The position numbers were made by a program, and so were the translations under genes. Below the pieces are notes generated by a model. That model did not search any database. It was given only the letters and a program-made list of their open reading frames with translations, and was not told the origin of the DNA. From Syntrophales bacterium (GTDB lineage: Bacteria > Desulfobacterota > Syntrophia > Syntrophales > UBA4778), in contig JAQTPK010000005.1 of the NCBI GenBank assembly GCA_028712885.1, positions 1-64,000 of the forward strand: a DNA stretch of 64,000 nt, read 5' to 3'. The stretch's first letter is position 1; the number at the start of each line of letters is the position of its first letter. Below are positions 25,795-34,099 of the stretch, one piece after another.

Positions 25795-27369
25795 ATGACG
25801 GCGGACCGGAAACTCCGAATAAAGCTGGACGGAAAAAGCCTCCTGTACCGCTCAGCTGCTCTCCGGGACATCCTCTCCGATTCATTCGAAAAATTTCAGA
25901 GCAACGGGGATTTCAACCAGGCGGCCGCGATCGCTCTCTATGCTATTCTTTCCGCCATTCCTTTTTTTATCCTGACGCTGTGGATTGCAGGTCTCGTGTT
26001 CGGGCCCGATTCGGGAATGGCCGGCGGCCTTTCCGACACAATCCGCAAATTCCTTCCCTATTTCACCCAGGAGATCGTCGACCAGCTTGGGGAAATTGAA
26101 AAGAAAAAGCAGGTGCTGGGATGGGTGGGCGTCATCACCCTGCTCTGGTCGTCCTCGCTGATCTTCAGCGCCGTGGAGACGTCTTTCGAGATGATCTTCA
26201 GGTCAAAATCCAGAAGAAACATACTCTTCTCGAAAATGATGGCGGTCGCCTTGATTCCGGTGGGATGGCTGATCGGGGCAATCAGCGTGGCGCTTACATA
26301 CATGGCTTCGCTGATCAGGGAATACCCGCTGCTTGCGCAGAGCGGATGGCTGGCCGTCGCCGCGGCGCAGGGGGTGATCATTTCGCACGTCATCCCCTAC
26401 CTGATTACAGTCCTGTTTTTCACTCTGATTTATAAAATCATCCCGGCATCCAGAATATCCTGGGGCAACGCTCTGGCGGCGGGGGCGATATTCTCGCTGC
26501 TGATGGAAATAGCCAAACACGTCTTCACCTGGTACGTGGCCGGCAATACGCAGTATAACGTCATCTATGGATCGCTCCAGGCCGTTGTCATCCTCGTGCT
26601 CTGGGTTTTCTACGTTGCGCTTATCCTGCTTTTCTGCGCCGAAATCATTTCTTCGTACCAGAGGCGGGGCCTGATCCTGATCGAGAAGGCATTCGTCGGG
26701 ACGGACCGGGCGCGCAGGAGCGTGCATGAGAGGATATTCCGGAAATTCGGCCGGGTTTACCGGAAAGACGAATACATTTTCAGGGAGGGAGATACGAGCC
26801 GGGAGATCTATTACATTCTCCTGGGAGAAGTCGCCGTGGAAAAGGGAATGGGGAGATTCAGAAAAGTCCTGACGGAAATGGGGCCGGGCCAGCACTTCGG
26901 TGAAATGGCCGCGCTTGCCCGTGAACCGCGGACCGCCTCCATCCGTGCGGTTCAGGACAGCGAGATAGCCGTTATCGACCCCGATGTGTTTCTCATGCTG
27001 CTGAGCCGCAGCGAAGCGGTTTCAACACTCGTCTTGCGGGAATTTTCCCGGCGCATGAAAAACACGAGCAACAGACTTGAGGAGCTGACCGGATACCTTG
27101 TCGCCGCGGGCGCGATAATTTATTTTTTCCGCCACTGGCCGCTTCCTGCCGGCGCCGAGCCGATTCAGGAGCTGATGCGGATCACCGGGAGGGAAGAGGA
27201 AGAGATCAGAAAAGTTCTGGGCGCTCTTGCCCGGGCGGGAGTCGTCCGGTACGAAAATGGAACAGTTCTGGAATTCGACCGGGAAGCGGCCTGGAGCGTG
27301 GCGAGAAAGGGGCTTTTCCCCGAGGGTGATCGCGGACTGAGCGAGGAGGCGGACGCAGCCTCAATTTAA
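25795..27369 (+). CDS. YihY/BrkB-family membrane protein fused to a cyclic-nucleotide-binding domain
   Basis: The 524-residue protein has an N-terminal YihY/BrkB domain of about six helices (AAAIALYAILSAIPFFILTLW, WVGVITLLWSSSLIFSAVE, VIYGSLQAVVILVLWVFYVALILLFCAEI). A cNMP/CRP-like domain follows (about 320-440), with GDTSREIYYILLGEV, GPGQHFGEMAAL and the phosphate-binding-cassette-like EPRTASIRA. A C-terminal winged-helix-like tail (ITGREEEEIRKVLGALARAGVV) completes it. YihY proteins are not RNase BN and their role is unsettled. The fusion suggests gating by a nucleotide or other ligand. TTG 25759 in the track is the -35 box, so ATG 25795 is preferred. Confidence 0.83.
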   Translation: MTADRKLRIKLDGKSLLYRSAALRDILSDSFEKFQSNGDFNQAAAIALYAILSAIPFFILTLWIAGLVFGPDSGMAGGLSDTIRKFLPYFTQEIVDQLGEIEKKKQVLGWVGVITLLWSSSLIFSAVETSFEMIFRSKSRRNILFSKMMAVALIPVGWLIGAISVALTYMASLIREYPLLAQSGWLAVAAAQGVIISHVIPYLITVLFFTLIYKIIPASRISWGNALAAGAIFSLLMEIAKHVFTWYVAGNTQYNVIYGSLQAVVILVLWVFYVALILLFCAEIISSYQRRGLILIEKAFVGTDRARRSVHERIFRKFGRVYRKDEYIFREGDTSREIYYILLGEVAVEKGMGRFRKVLTEMGPGQHFGEMAALAREPRTASIRAVQDSEIAVIDPDVFLMLLSRSEAVSTLVLREFSRRMKNTSNRLEELTGYLVAAGAIIYFFRHWPLPAGAEPIQELMRITGREEEEIRKVLGALARAGVVRYENGTVLEFDREAAWSVARKGLFPEGDRGLSEEADAASI

Positions 27370-27738
27370 AATCATAAATCCCAAATCGCAAATCCCAAAG
27401 AAATTCAAAATCCAAATTAACGCGTAAAGTGTAAGGAGTAAGGTGTAAGGCGTTAAATCCCAAATCCCAAGTACCATCCTTCGACTGGCTCAGGATACCC
27501 AAATAAATCCAAAATTCAAAAACCGTGAGGCGTAAAGCGTCAGGCGTAAGGTGCGTCTAAGATAAAAGACCCGATACCCAATACCGATACCCTGACGCCC
27601 AACGCCCAGTGCCTGACGCGAAAGACGCAATGTTGCCTTAACAGCAAAGGAAGATTTCTCGCTGCGCTCGAAATGACAGAAGAGATTTTCCCGCCTTTCG
27701 CGCGTTTCCCGCATTTCCCGCCCCCCAAAGGAAGCTGA
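27370..27738. repeat. Composite word-repeat region, about 370 bp
   Basis: Several word families follow one another: AAATCCCAAATCCCAAG, GTAAGGAGTAAGGTGTAAGGCG, GGCGTAAAGCGTCAGGCG, CCCAATACCGATACCC and GACGCCCAACGCCC. The inner part pairs (GGCGTAAAGCGTCAGGCG with CCTGACGCCCAACGCC). CTTCGACTGGCTCAGGAT also occurs. No gene is supported here. Confidence 0.65.
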
Positions 27739-27803
27739 GATGACTCAAGAGACGCAATGGACGCCTTTCCGCCAGACGTCTAACGTCTTCAGCCTGTATA
27801 AGT

Positions 27804-27818
27804 TGGCACAATTATTGT
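27804..27818 (+). promoter_or_regulatory. Sigma-54 (-24/-12) promoter candidate
   Basis: TGGCAC-AATTA-TTGT matches the consensus TGGCAC-N5-TTGC at all but the last core base. It lies 36 bp upstream of the preferred start of the transglycosylase gene. A sigma-54 activator gene occurs in the window at 40591-42786, though the two are not adjacent. Confidence 0.45.
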
Positions 27819-27853
27819 TTATATACTCTCGAAGTCTACTCCGTGGTGTATTC

Positions 27854-28582
27854 GTGAAAATTTTAAATACAAAAACGCTCGGCATCGATCCGGCAGGGAC
27901 GGGGAAGGGCAGGGCGGGGTCGGCCCGTGACCTCTTCATCGAGATCATGGAGCAGGTTTCCGCCGGAGCACTCGAGTCTTCCCCGCCGCTTGAGAAAGAA
28001 AAGTTATCTCAACTGCTTTCTCTTCTCCGGCTCCAGATGGAGACCCGTCGGATCGGCGCATCCATGGATGAAAAAGAGGAAGACAGCTCTCTGGAGCTGT
28101 TCCTCCGCAGCAATCTGCGCCGGATAGGAAAGCCGGCCCCCAATCCTGCACCGCCGGCGTCAACGTCAAATCCTGTCATGCCGGAACAAAAACTTGACAG
28201 AGGGGCGGTCGGCGTCGATGCGCTGATTGACCGCGCCGCCAAAAAATTCGGAGTAAGCGCGGACCTGGTCCGGGCGGTGGTGAGCACCGAAAGCGCCTTC
28301 AATCCGAACGCTGTTTCATCAAAAGGCGCCATGGGTCTCATGCAGCTCATGCCGGCCACTGCCAGGGATCTCGGTGTCAAGGACCCCCATGACCCCGAAC
28401 AGAATGTAATGGCGGGGACCCGGTATCTGAGAGGTCTCCTGGATCGCTACGGCGGCGAGGTCGATCTGGCGCTTGCGGCATATAATTGGGGCATGGGAAA
28501 CCTGGAGAGGAGCACGGGGCGCTGGCCCCGGGAAACGCTGAACTACGTCGCAAAAATAAAGAAAATGCTCGCCAAAGCATGA
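27854..28582 (+). CDS. Lytic transglycosylase, SLT/GEWL-like
   Basis: From GTG 27854 the protein has 242 residues. The first about 120 form a polar helical region without a clear signal peptide. The C-terminal SLT domain contains the catalytic Glu in VVSTESAFNPNAVS, GLMQLMP and AYNWGMGNLER. Such enzymes cleave peptidoglycan between MurNAc and GlcNAc with 1,6-anhydro product. The track's start at 27740 would translate GACGCAATGGACGCC repeat DNA and is rejected. Absence of a signal peptide suggests export by another route, as with flagellar or secretion-linked transglycosylases. A sigma-54 promoter candidate is upstream. Confidence 0.82.
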   Translation: MKILNTKTLGIDPAGTGKGRAGSARDLFIEIMEQVSAGALESSPPLEKEKLSQLLSLLRLQMETRRIGASMDEKEEDSSLELFLRSNLRRIGKPAPNPAPPASTSNPVMPEQKLDRGAVGVDALIDRAAKKFGVSADLVRAVVSTESAFNPNAVSSKGAMGLMQLMPATARDLGVKDPHDPEQNVMAGTRYLRGLLDRYGGEVDLALAAYNWGMGNLERSTGRWPRETLNYVAKIKKMLAKA

Positions 28583-28586
28583 GGGA

Positions 28587-28690
28587 GTAAAAAGTTAAAA
28601 GTAGCGCGGAGGTGATATAGAAACCTGAAAAGAACTTTTCGCCTGTTGCTTTTCACTTTTTACCTTTCACTTTTCACTCCCCTCCCTTTC
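28587..28690. repeat. Word-repeat hairpin (AAAAAGTTAAAAGT / CTTTTTACCTTTCACTTTTCACT)
   Basis: AGTAAAAAGTTAAAAGTAG at the left is imperfectly complementary to CTTTTCACTTTTTACCTTTCACTTTTCACT at the right. The words belong to a separate A/T-rich variant of the same style of intergenic structure. Confidence 0.5.
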
Positions 28691-28718
28691 TGTTAGGATA
28701 TCCAAAATCAGTTCAGGT

Positions 28719-30239
28719 ATGAAAATGGAGCCGGCATTCACGGAAGGCGATGTCCGCATGATCAGGGAGCACGGATTGAGCCCCGAACAGGTCTCAAGGC
28801 AGCTGGAAATTTTTTCCCGGGGGAGTTTCTATCACCGGCTGGACCGGCCGGCAACTGCAGGCGACGGCATTCTTGTCCTGCCGGGCGACGCAGGGGAAAA
28901 ACTGTTCCCGCTCTATGCGGAGCAGTGCAGGGAAGGCAGGATCATGAAATTCGTGCCCGCCTCGGGCGCCGCCAGCCGCATGTTCAGGGATTGGTCCCGG
29001 CTCTGCCGGGCGCCCGCCGCCGCTTCGATCGAGGAATTCGGACGCAACCTGAAACGGTTTGCCTTCTTTCCTGATCTCGAAAAAACTATTCAGCGATCCG
29101 GGATGGAACTGCAGAAGCTCATCGAAAATGGCGATTATGCAACGATTCTGGAATTCATCCTGGACAGGAAGGGCCTGAATTATCTGAATCTGCCCAAGGC
29201 CCTGCTGAAGTTCCACTGGTATCCGGACGGGAACAGAACATCGATGGAGGAGCACCTGGTCGAGGCTGCCATGTATGTAAGGGACGGCAAGGGGGCGTGC
29301 AGGATCCATTTCACAGTTTCAGCCGAGCACAGGCTTCTTTTTGAGAAATGCCTGGAGGAGGCTGAAAAAAAATACGCCGAATTCTTTCGCGTGCGCTACG
29401 AATCAGGTGTTTCGATCCAGGATCCCGCGACGGATACCGTCGCTCTCGACGGCAAAAACAGACTGCTCCGGGAAGACTCGGGAGCACTGGTCTTCCGGCC
29501 GGGCGGGCATGGTTCCCTTCTCAAGAACCTGAACGAGTTGCGGGGGGATATCGTCTTGATAAAGAATATTGATAATATCCCTCCGGACAGGCTGAAGGAA
29601 AGGACCGTAGTTTACAAAAAACTCCTGGGTGGATATCTGATCCTGCTGCAGGACAGGATCAGGGATTATCTGAACCGGCTGTCCGGAAGAGGAGCGGGCG
29701 AAGGCGGTCTCGTGGAAATGGAAACGTTCTGCACGCGGGATCTCAATATCGTGTTTCCAGAAGGTTTCCGGAAGTCGGGAACGGGCAAACGGAAGCAAGT
29801 ACTCTACGAAAAGCTGAACAGGCCGCTGAGGGTATGCGGCATGGTAAGGAATGAGGGCGAGCCGGGCGGAGGCCCGTTCTGGGTGGAGGAAGAAGACGGG
29901 ACGCGCTCCCTTCAGATCGTCGAGGAAGCGCAGGTCGATCCGTCATCCGACCGGCAGAAACGCATCTGGGAGAGGTCGAGTTATTTCAATCCCGTCGACC
30001 TCGCCTGCGGATTGAAAGATTTCCGGGGCGAACCCTTCGACCTGGAGAAGTATATTGACCCCCGGACGTATTTCATTTCCGCAAAGTCCCAGGACGGCCT
30101 TGAAATAAAAGCCCTGGAGCATCCGGGATTATGGAATGGAGGAATGGCGCGATGGAACACGGTTTTCATCGAAGTGCCGATTGAGACCTTCAATCCCGTA
30201 AAGACGGTTGATGATCTGCTCCGCCCCCAACACCTTTAA
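28719..30239 (+). CDS. DUF4301 family protein
   Basis: The 506-residue cytoplasmic protein has the conserved features of DUF4301: FVPASGAASRMF near residue 90, LPKALLKFHWYPDGNRTSMEEHLVEA, an FRPGGHGSLLKNLNEL motif and VFIEVPIETFNPVKTVDDLL at the C-terminus. The PASGAASRM and PGGHGSLL elements recall nucleotidyltransferase folds, suggesting a sugar-nucleotide-like activity, but the family is uncharacterised. It looks single. A repeat element starts 7 bp after the stop. Confidence 0.8.
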   Translation: MKMEPAFTEGDVRMIREHGLSPEQVSRQLEIFSRGSFYHRLDRPATAGDGILVLPGDAGEKLFPLYAEQCREGRIMKFVPASGAASRMFRDWSRLCRAPAAASIEEFGRNLKRFAFFPDLEKTIQRSGMELQKLIENGDYATILEFILDRKGLNYLNLPKALLKFHWYPDGNRTSMEEHLVEAAMYVRDGKGACRIHFTVSAEHRLLFEKCLEEAEKKYAEFFRVRYESGVSIQDPATDTVALDGKNRLLREDSGALVFRPGGHGSLLKNLNELRGDIVLIKNIDNIPPDRLKERTVVYKKLLGGYLILLQDRIRDYLNRLSGRGAGEGGLVEMETFCTRDLNIVFPEGFRKSGTGKRKQVLYEKLNRPLRVCGMVRNEGEPGGGPFWVEEEDGTRSLQIVEEAQVDPSSDRQKRIWERSSYFNPVDLACGLKDFRGEPFDLEKYIDPRTYFISAKSQDGLEIKALEHPGLWNGGMARWNTVFIEVPIETFNPVKTVDDLLRPQHL

Positions 30240-30245
30240 GCCGGA

Positions 30246-30361
30246 CTGCCCAAAATCACCCGTCTGCTGCGTTTCCCTTGGCCCTCGGATGCTCACGTAC
30301 GCTTTAGTACGCTCCGCTCCTCGGGCCTGCGGGGGCCTTGCATCCGGGCAATTTTGGACAG
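30246..30361. repeat. MITE-like palindromic element, copy 1
   Basis: CTGCCCAAAAT (30246-30256) and ATTTTGGACAG (30351-30361) are terminal inverted arms with one mismatch. The core contains CCTCGGATGCTCACGTACG, GTACGCT and GCTCCTCGGG, shared with the element at 50688. It encodes no protein, although the minus-strand track shows shadow peptides that are similar in both copies. Confidence 0.75.
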
Positions 30362-30460
30362 CCTGTGCATAGAGGCGCTGGCGGTATCTCGATATTTGAA
30401 AGGTCTGATTCAATGCATTTTTCTGATTTAGTTCCCTTCCTTGATGTCCTCCCTTTTTCC

Positions 30461-30488
30461 TTGAAACTTACATGAATTCTATTATACG
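30461..30488 (+). promoter_or_regulatory. Promoter candidate for the restriction-modification operon
   Basis: TTGAAA (30461-30466) and TATACG (30483-30488) are 16 bp apart and about 30 bp upstream of the GTG start of the methyltransferase gene. Three GAATTC hexamers fall in this short leader (30474, 30488, 30511). Confidence 0.4.
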
Positions 30489-30517
30489 AATTCGAAACTA
30501 AATAAGGGCGGAATTCT

Positions 30518-31723
30518 GTGGAAAATTATTCTCTGAAGAAAATGAAAAATTCTCTTTTTCGTGAAGAGATAAGAATTTATGAGGCACGTACCGGAGGCGT
30601 AACGCGTAAAAAAAGGTATAAAATTATAGATGTCTTTTCAGGAGCAGGAGGAATGACGCTTGGTTTTTCCAAGCGTTTTGGCCATGTTTTTGAGCCAATT
30701 TGGGCAAACGATTTTGATGAGGATTGTGTGCGGACATACAATGCAAACTTTGGAAATCATTGTATACATGGAGATATACAAGATATTCTTACTGATTCAC
30801 GTGCGGAAATTCCGGAAGCCGACGTGGTCATAGGCGGTCCGCCATGTCAAGGTTTCAGTCTATTAAATAAGAAGCGTTATTGTGACCAAAGGAAAGAACT
30901 GTGGCGTCCTTATCTCGAAGTCGTGAAAAGGTCAAATGCAAGAATTTTTGTGATGGAGAATGTGCCGCAAATTATCGGGTCTTTTGAGCATGGCGAAATC
31001 TTAGGAATGGCGAATTCGATGGGATTTAAAGTTTGTGGGGGCATCCTCAGTGCCGCGGATTACGGTGTTCCCCAAACGAGGAAACGCGCGTTTATAATAG
31101 GGTGCAAATTCTTTAATCCGGTACTTGTTTTCCCGCCCCGCCGCACCCATTACGATCCTTCCAAAAAACCCCCAAAAGAATTGGAACTGTACGACGGCAG
31201 TAATGAGTTTTTGCCGTCAGTGGGTAAGTGGAAAACAGTGCGTGACGCAATTGGCGATTTACCGCCGCCGGTCGGCACTGGAATAAGGGATGAACCACCT
31301 CCGCTGGATTTACATTTCGGCAGGTCTCCAACTCCGGACAGTTTTTCCCGGTACAAGGCTATCCCGGGGGAGGGCATGAATCGTTTTGACCTCCAAAGAC
31401 GTGCTCCTGAACTTACTCCCCCATGCTGGATAAGGAAGAAAACGGGGGGTACGGATCTTTTTGGTAGACTATGGTGGGATCGGCCGTCGTTTACTATTCG
31501 GACTGAATTCTTCAAGCCTGAAAAGGGTAGATATTTACATCCTAAGCAACATCGCCCTATAACCCACAGGGAGGCCGCGCGCCTCCAATCATTTCCGGAT
31601 GATTTTGTCTTTAAAGGTTCAAAAATAGAGGTGGCCAGGCAAATTGGCAATGCCGTTCCGCCTCTGCTTGCTGCCCGTGTTGCGGATATTGTATTCCAAC
31701 TTTTTTCACGTGAGAATAAATGA
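30518..31723 (+). CDS. DNA (cytosine-5-)-methyltransferase
   Basis: The 401-residue enzyme carries the m5C methyltransferase motifs in order: IDVFSGAGGMTLGF (I, SAM binding), GGPPCQGFS (IV, catalytic Cys), MENVPQ (VI), and QIGNAVPP (X). Its target-recognition region lies between about 260 and 340; the recognition sequence cannot be read from it. GTG 30518 follows AAGGGCGG. The stop overlaps the Vsr start (ATGA). DNA here is visibly more AT-rich than the flanks, consistent with acquisition by transfer. It would protect host DNA from the HNH nuclease encoded two genes on. Confidence 0.95.
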   Translation: MENYSLKKMKNSLFREEIRIYEARTGGVTRKKRYKIIDVFSGAGGMTLGFSKRFGHVFEPIWANDFDEDCVRTYNANFGNHCIHGDIQDILTDSRAEIPEADVVIGGPPCQGFSLLNKKRYCDQRKELWRPYLEVVKRSNARIFVMENVPQIIGSFEHGEILGMANSMGFKVCGGILSAADYGVPQTRKRAFIIGCKFFNPVLVFPPRRTHYDPSKKPPKELELYDGSNEFLPSVGKWKTVRDAIGDLPPPVGTGIRDEPPPLDLHFGRSPTPDSFSRYKAIPGEGMNRFDLQRRAPELTPPCWIRKKTGGTDLFGRLWWDRPSFTIRTEFFKPEKGRYLHPKQHRPITHREAARLQSFPDDFVFKGSKIEVARQIGNAVPPLLAARVADIVFQLFSRENK

Positions 31724-32142
31724 CTGACGTTTTCACGAAAGAAAAGCGAAAATGGATAATGAGCCGTGTTGGAGGAGTCAATACGAAGCCGGAAAAGATT
31801 GTGAGGTCATTTCTTCATGCAATGGGGCATCGATTTCGTCTTCATAGGGCGGACCTGCCAGGTAAACCGGACATAATTTTACCTAAGCACAGAAAAATTA
31901 TATTTGTGCACGGATGCTTTTGGCACGGCCATGCCAAATGCCATAGATCAAAAAGACCGTCTACTAATGAAATATTTTGGAATAGTAAAATAGATAGGAC
32001 CATTAGAAGAGATAAAAGGGTTCTTAGTGATTTAAAGAAGATCGGATGGAAAGTTCTGATAATCTGGGAATGCGAAACTAAGAAAACAGAATTGATGGTC
32101 AGAAAACTGGAGAATTTTATAGATGAAAAAAAAGTCCGCTGA
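31720..32142 (+). CDS. vsr: Very short patch repair endonuclease (Vsr)
   Basis: The 140-residue protein has the Vsr landmarks: RSFLHAMGHRFRLHRADLPGKPDIILP (catalytic Asp in PDIIL), FVHGCFWHGHAKC (zinc/His region) and WKVLIIWECE. Vsr nicks beside T:G mismatches that arise when 5-methylcytosine deaminates, thereby limiting mutation caused by the partner methyltransferase. It overlaps the methyltransferase by 4 bp and the nuclease gene by 20 bp, so the three are one transcription and translation unit. Confidence 0.93.
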   Translation: MTDVFTKEKRKWIMSRVGGVNTKPEKIVRSFLHAMGHRFRLHRADLPGKPDIILPKHRKIIFVHGCFWHGHAKCHRSKRPSTNEIFWNSKIDRTIRRDKRVLSDLKKIGWKVLIIWECETKKTELMVRKLENFIDEKKVR

Positions 32143-33043
32143 GCAGGTAAGGGATAGTATTGAGGTTCTGATTAAAAACTTCGAGATCGAGCTAAGATCA
32201 GAGGAATTACGTCAGAAGGTGAAGGCGTTAATACCTGTGTTCAAGAATCTGAGGGAACTTGGAATGTCGTTAATTCCGGAAGAATATACTTCATCTGCTA
32301 GAACACGCATCCTTTTCTATTTTCAAAAATTTCCTATGTCGATAATAGATGGAGATGAAATACTGGTCATTTCGGGTATTCAGGAATACGCCCGTAGAAT
32401 ACGTGAATTAAGAGTTCAGTTTGGCTGGTCGATAGCAAGCGGGATAACGATGAAAGAAATGAGAAAAGAGAATGAATCGGATATACCAGACGGAATGGCT
32501 GAAATGAAACCGGACCAATATGTGCTCCTATCTCTTGCGCAAGATCGTGATGCTGCGCACCGTTGGAACAGCGCTAATTCGATTCAAAAAGAGAGTATTT
32601 CCGTCAGAGATAAGATTTTGAAGTACTTCCGCGCGAATGTCGGGAAACCAATTACAGGCGAAGAACTGCGATATGTGGCGGGGAATAAAACTGAATGGGC
32701 AAGGCGCACTAGGGAACTAAGAACAGAATATGGCTGGCCGGTTGCATCAAAGGCGACCGGTCAACCTGATTTGCCTATCGGTACATATATTTTGCAGGCT
32801 GATCGCCAAAGCCCTGAACACGACAGGAAGATACCTGATGATGTGAGAAGAGAGGTGTTGAGAAAAGACGGCTACAGTTGCCGCTCCTGTAAATGGTCGT
32901 ACACCGAATGGAATCCTTCAGATCCTCGAAATTTGGAACTGCATCATATAAAGCATCATGTCCAAGGAGGAGATAACCGAGAAGAAAATTTGGCTACTCT
33001 CTGTTCCGTATGTCATGATAAAGAGCATCGCAGAAAAAATTGA
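32123..33043 (+). CDS. HNH restriction endonuclease with duplicated N-terminal DNA-binding-like domain
   Basis: The 306-residue protein ends in a complete HNH module: VLRKDGYSCRSCKW, ELHHIKHHVQGGDNREENLATLC and CHDKEH, with two CxxC zinc pairs. The first about 200 residues contain two related units, ARTRILFYFQKF with ARRIRELRVQFGWSIAS and VRDKILKYFRAN with ARRTRELRTEYGWPVAS, resembling paired winged helices. Position behind an m5C methyltransferase and Vsr makes it the likely cutting enzyme of a type II system. Its ATG lies inside vsr; the Shine-Dalgarno is GGAGAA. Confidence 0.8.
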   Translation: MKKKSAEQVRDSIEVLIKNFEIELRSEELRQKVKALIPVFKNLRELGMSLIPEEYTSSARTRILFYFQKFPMSIIDGDEILVISGIQEYARRIRELRVQFGWSIASGITMKEMRKENESDIPDGMAEMKPDQYVLLSLAQDRDAAHRWNSANSIQKESISVRDKILKYFRANVGKPITGEELRYVAGNKTEWARRTRELRTEYGWPVASKATGQPDLPIGTYILQADRQSPEHDRKIPDDVRREVLRKDGYSCRSCKWSYTEWNPSDPRNLELHHIKHHVQGGDNREENLATLCSVCHDKEHRRKN

Positions 33044-33115
33044 ATGTTCAGAACTGTGAACTTGGGTTTGGGATTTGGTGCTTGGGATTTGTGATTTATC
33101 CCCCCTACGCCAAGC
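33044..33115. repeat. Word-repeat segment (TTTGGGATTTGGTGCTTGGGATTTGTG)
   Basis: GGGTTTGGGATTTGGTGCTTGGGATTTGTGATTT fills the gap between convergent genes. The same phrase recurs near 47565, 55265 and 60628. Here only one arm of the usual pair is present. Confidence 0.55.
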
Positions 33116-34099
33116 TCATATCATCATCTCGTCAATTAAGCTCCTCGGAGCGGCCGTCGCCCTGAGAATTCCCGTTTCTTTTCCTTTCCGGAACCTGACT
33201 TCCACTTCCGCATCTTTCGGCGCGTCGCTGTAATGGGCGCAGATTCCGGCGGCCATGAGCAGGCATTCTTCCGCGCACCCATGGGGTATCAGGGCGCAGG
33301 GACCCGGGTATTCCGTGACCTTGAGCAGGACGTCTTCATCCCGGGCCAAATCCGCAATCATGGCGTTGTCCCGCCTGTTCTTCCCGACAATGACCTTGAC
33401 GCCGTTCTCGATTCGGAAGTGCCGGCCGGTTTTGAGCAGTTCGATTTCCCGCGGATGCGGGTCCGGGTTATGGTTAAGGAGCTCCCGCAGCCTTCTCGAG
33501 AACATCAGGTCGGTAAGGAGGCATCCCCCGGCGGGGCTGGTATATGATGTAATTCCGTACCGGGCCGCCATTTCCATCTGGCGCTTGCGTCCGCGACCGC
33601 GCAGATCGAGGAGTTTTTCCCGATCTATCAGACCTTCGCTTTCCGGCGCCGTTTCCGGCAGGAGCCTTGCGCTGAGCGGGCGGACGACGCGGCCGTTGAA
33701 TCCGGAATTCTTTGCGACTATATGCAGCGACTGTTTGTTCTGCGACATCGGCCGCTGTCCGAGGACCTCTCCCGTGATGATGAAATCCGCCCCGTAGTGA
33801 TCCAGCAACTCCCCTGCTTTTCTGATCATCATGGTATGACAATCGATGCACGGATTCATGTTGCGGCCGTATCCGTAGCGGGGGTCTTTCACCATCGCGA
33901 AGTGCTCTTCCGTGATATCCAGTTTCAAAAGAGGAAGGCCGATTGTTTCCGCGGCTTCTTCGGCTTTTTTGGCTCCGAAGAAGGGAGTCGTAAACGTGAG
34001 GCCGAGCACCTCGATCCCCTGTTCCTGAACGACTTTAACGGCGAGTATGCTGTCCAGCCCTCCGGAAAAAAGGGCGAGGCACTTTACTCTGCGGGGCAT
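33116..34099 (-). CDS. PP-loop tRNA thiolation enzyme-like protein (ThiI/MnmA-related) with NFACT-R-like C-terminus
   Basis: The 327-residue protein has an N-type ATP-pyrophosphatase loop (LFSGGLDSILA), a CIDCH pair and GEVLGQRPMSQNKQSL, as in ThiI and MnmA, then a C-terminal region (GRHFRIENGVKVIVGKNRRDN) like the RNA-binding NFACT-R/DUF814 domain. Automated pipelines often label such proteins ThiI, but THUMP and rhodanese domains are missing, so the exact tRNA modification is open. ATG 34099 is chosen, because the upstream 10 codons are repeat-word DNA. No Shine-Dalgarno precedes this ATG. Confidence 0.72.
   Translation of the reverse strand: MPRRVKCLALFSGGLDSILAVKVVQEQGIEVLGLTFTTPFFGAKKAEEAAETIGLPLLKLDITEEHFAMVKDPRYGYGRNMNPCIDCHTMMIRKAGELLDHYGADFIITGEVLGQRPMSQNKQSLHIVAKNSGFNGRVVRPLSARLLPETAPESEGLIDREKLLDLRGRGRKRQMEMAARYGITSYTSPAGGCLLTDLMFSRRLRELLNHNPDPHPREIELLKTGRHFRIENGVKVIVGKNRRDNAMIADLARDEDVLLKVTEYPGPCALIPHGCAEECLLMAAGICAHYSDAPKDAEVEVRFRKGKETGILRATAAPRSLIDEMMI

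Noticed and set aside
27740-27853. N-terminal extension of the transglycosylase
   Set aside because: The first codons translate GACGCAATGGACGCC repeat DNA and the sigma-54-like promoter; GTG 27854 gives a cleaner protein.
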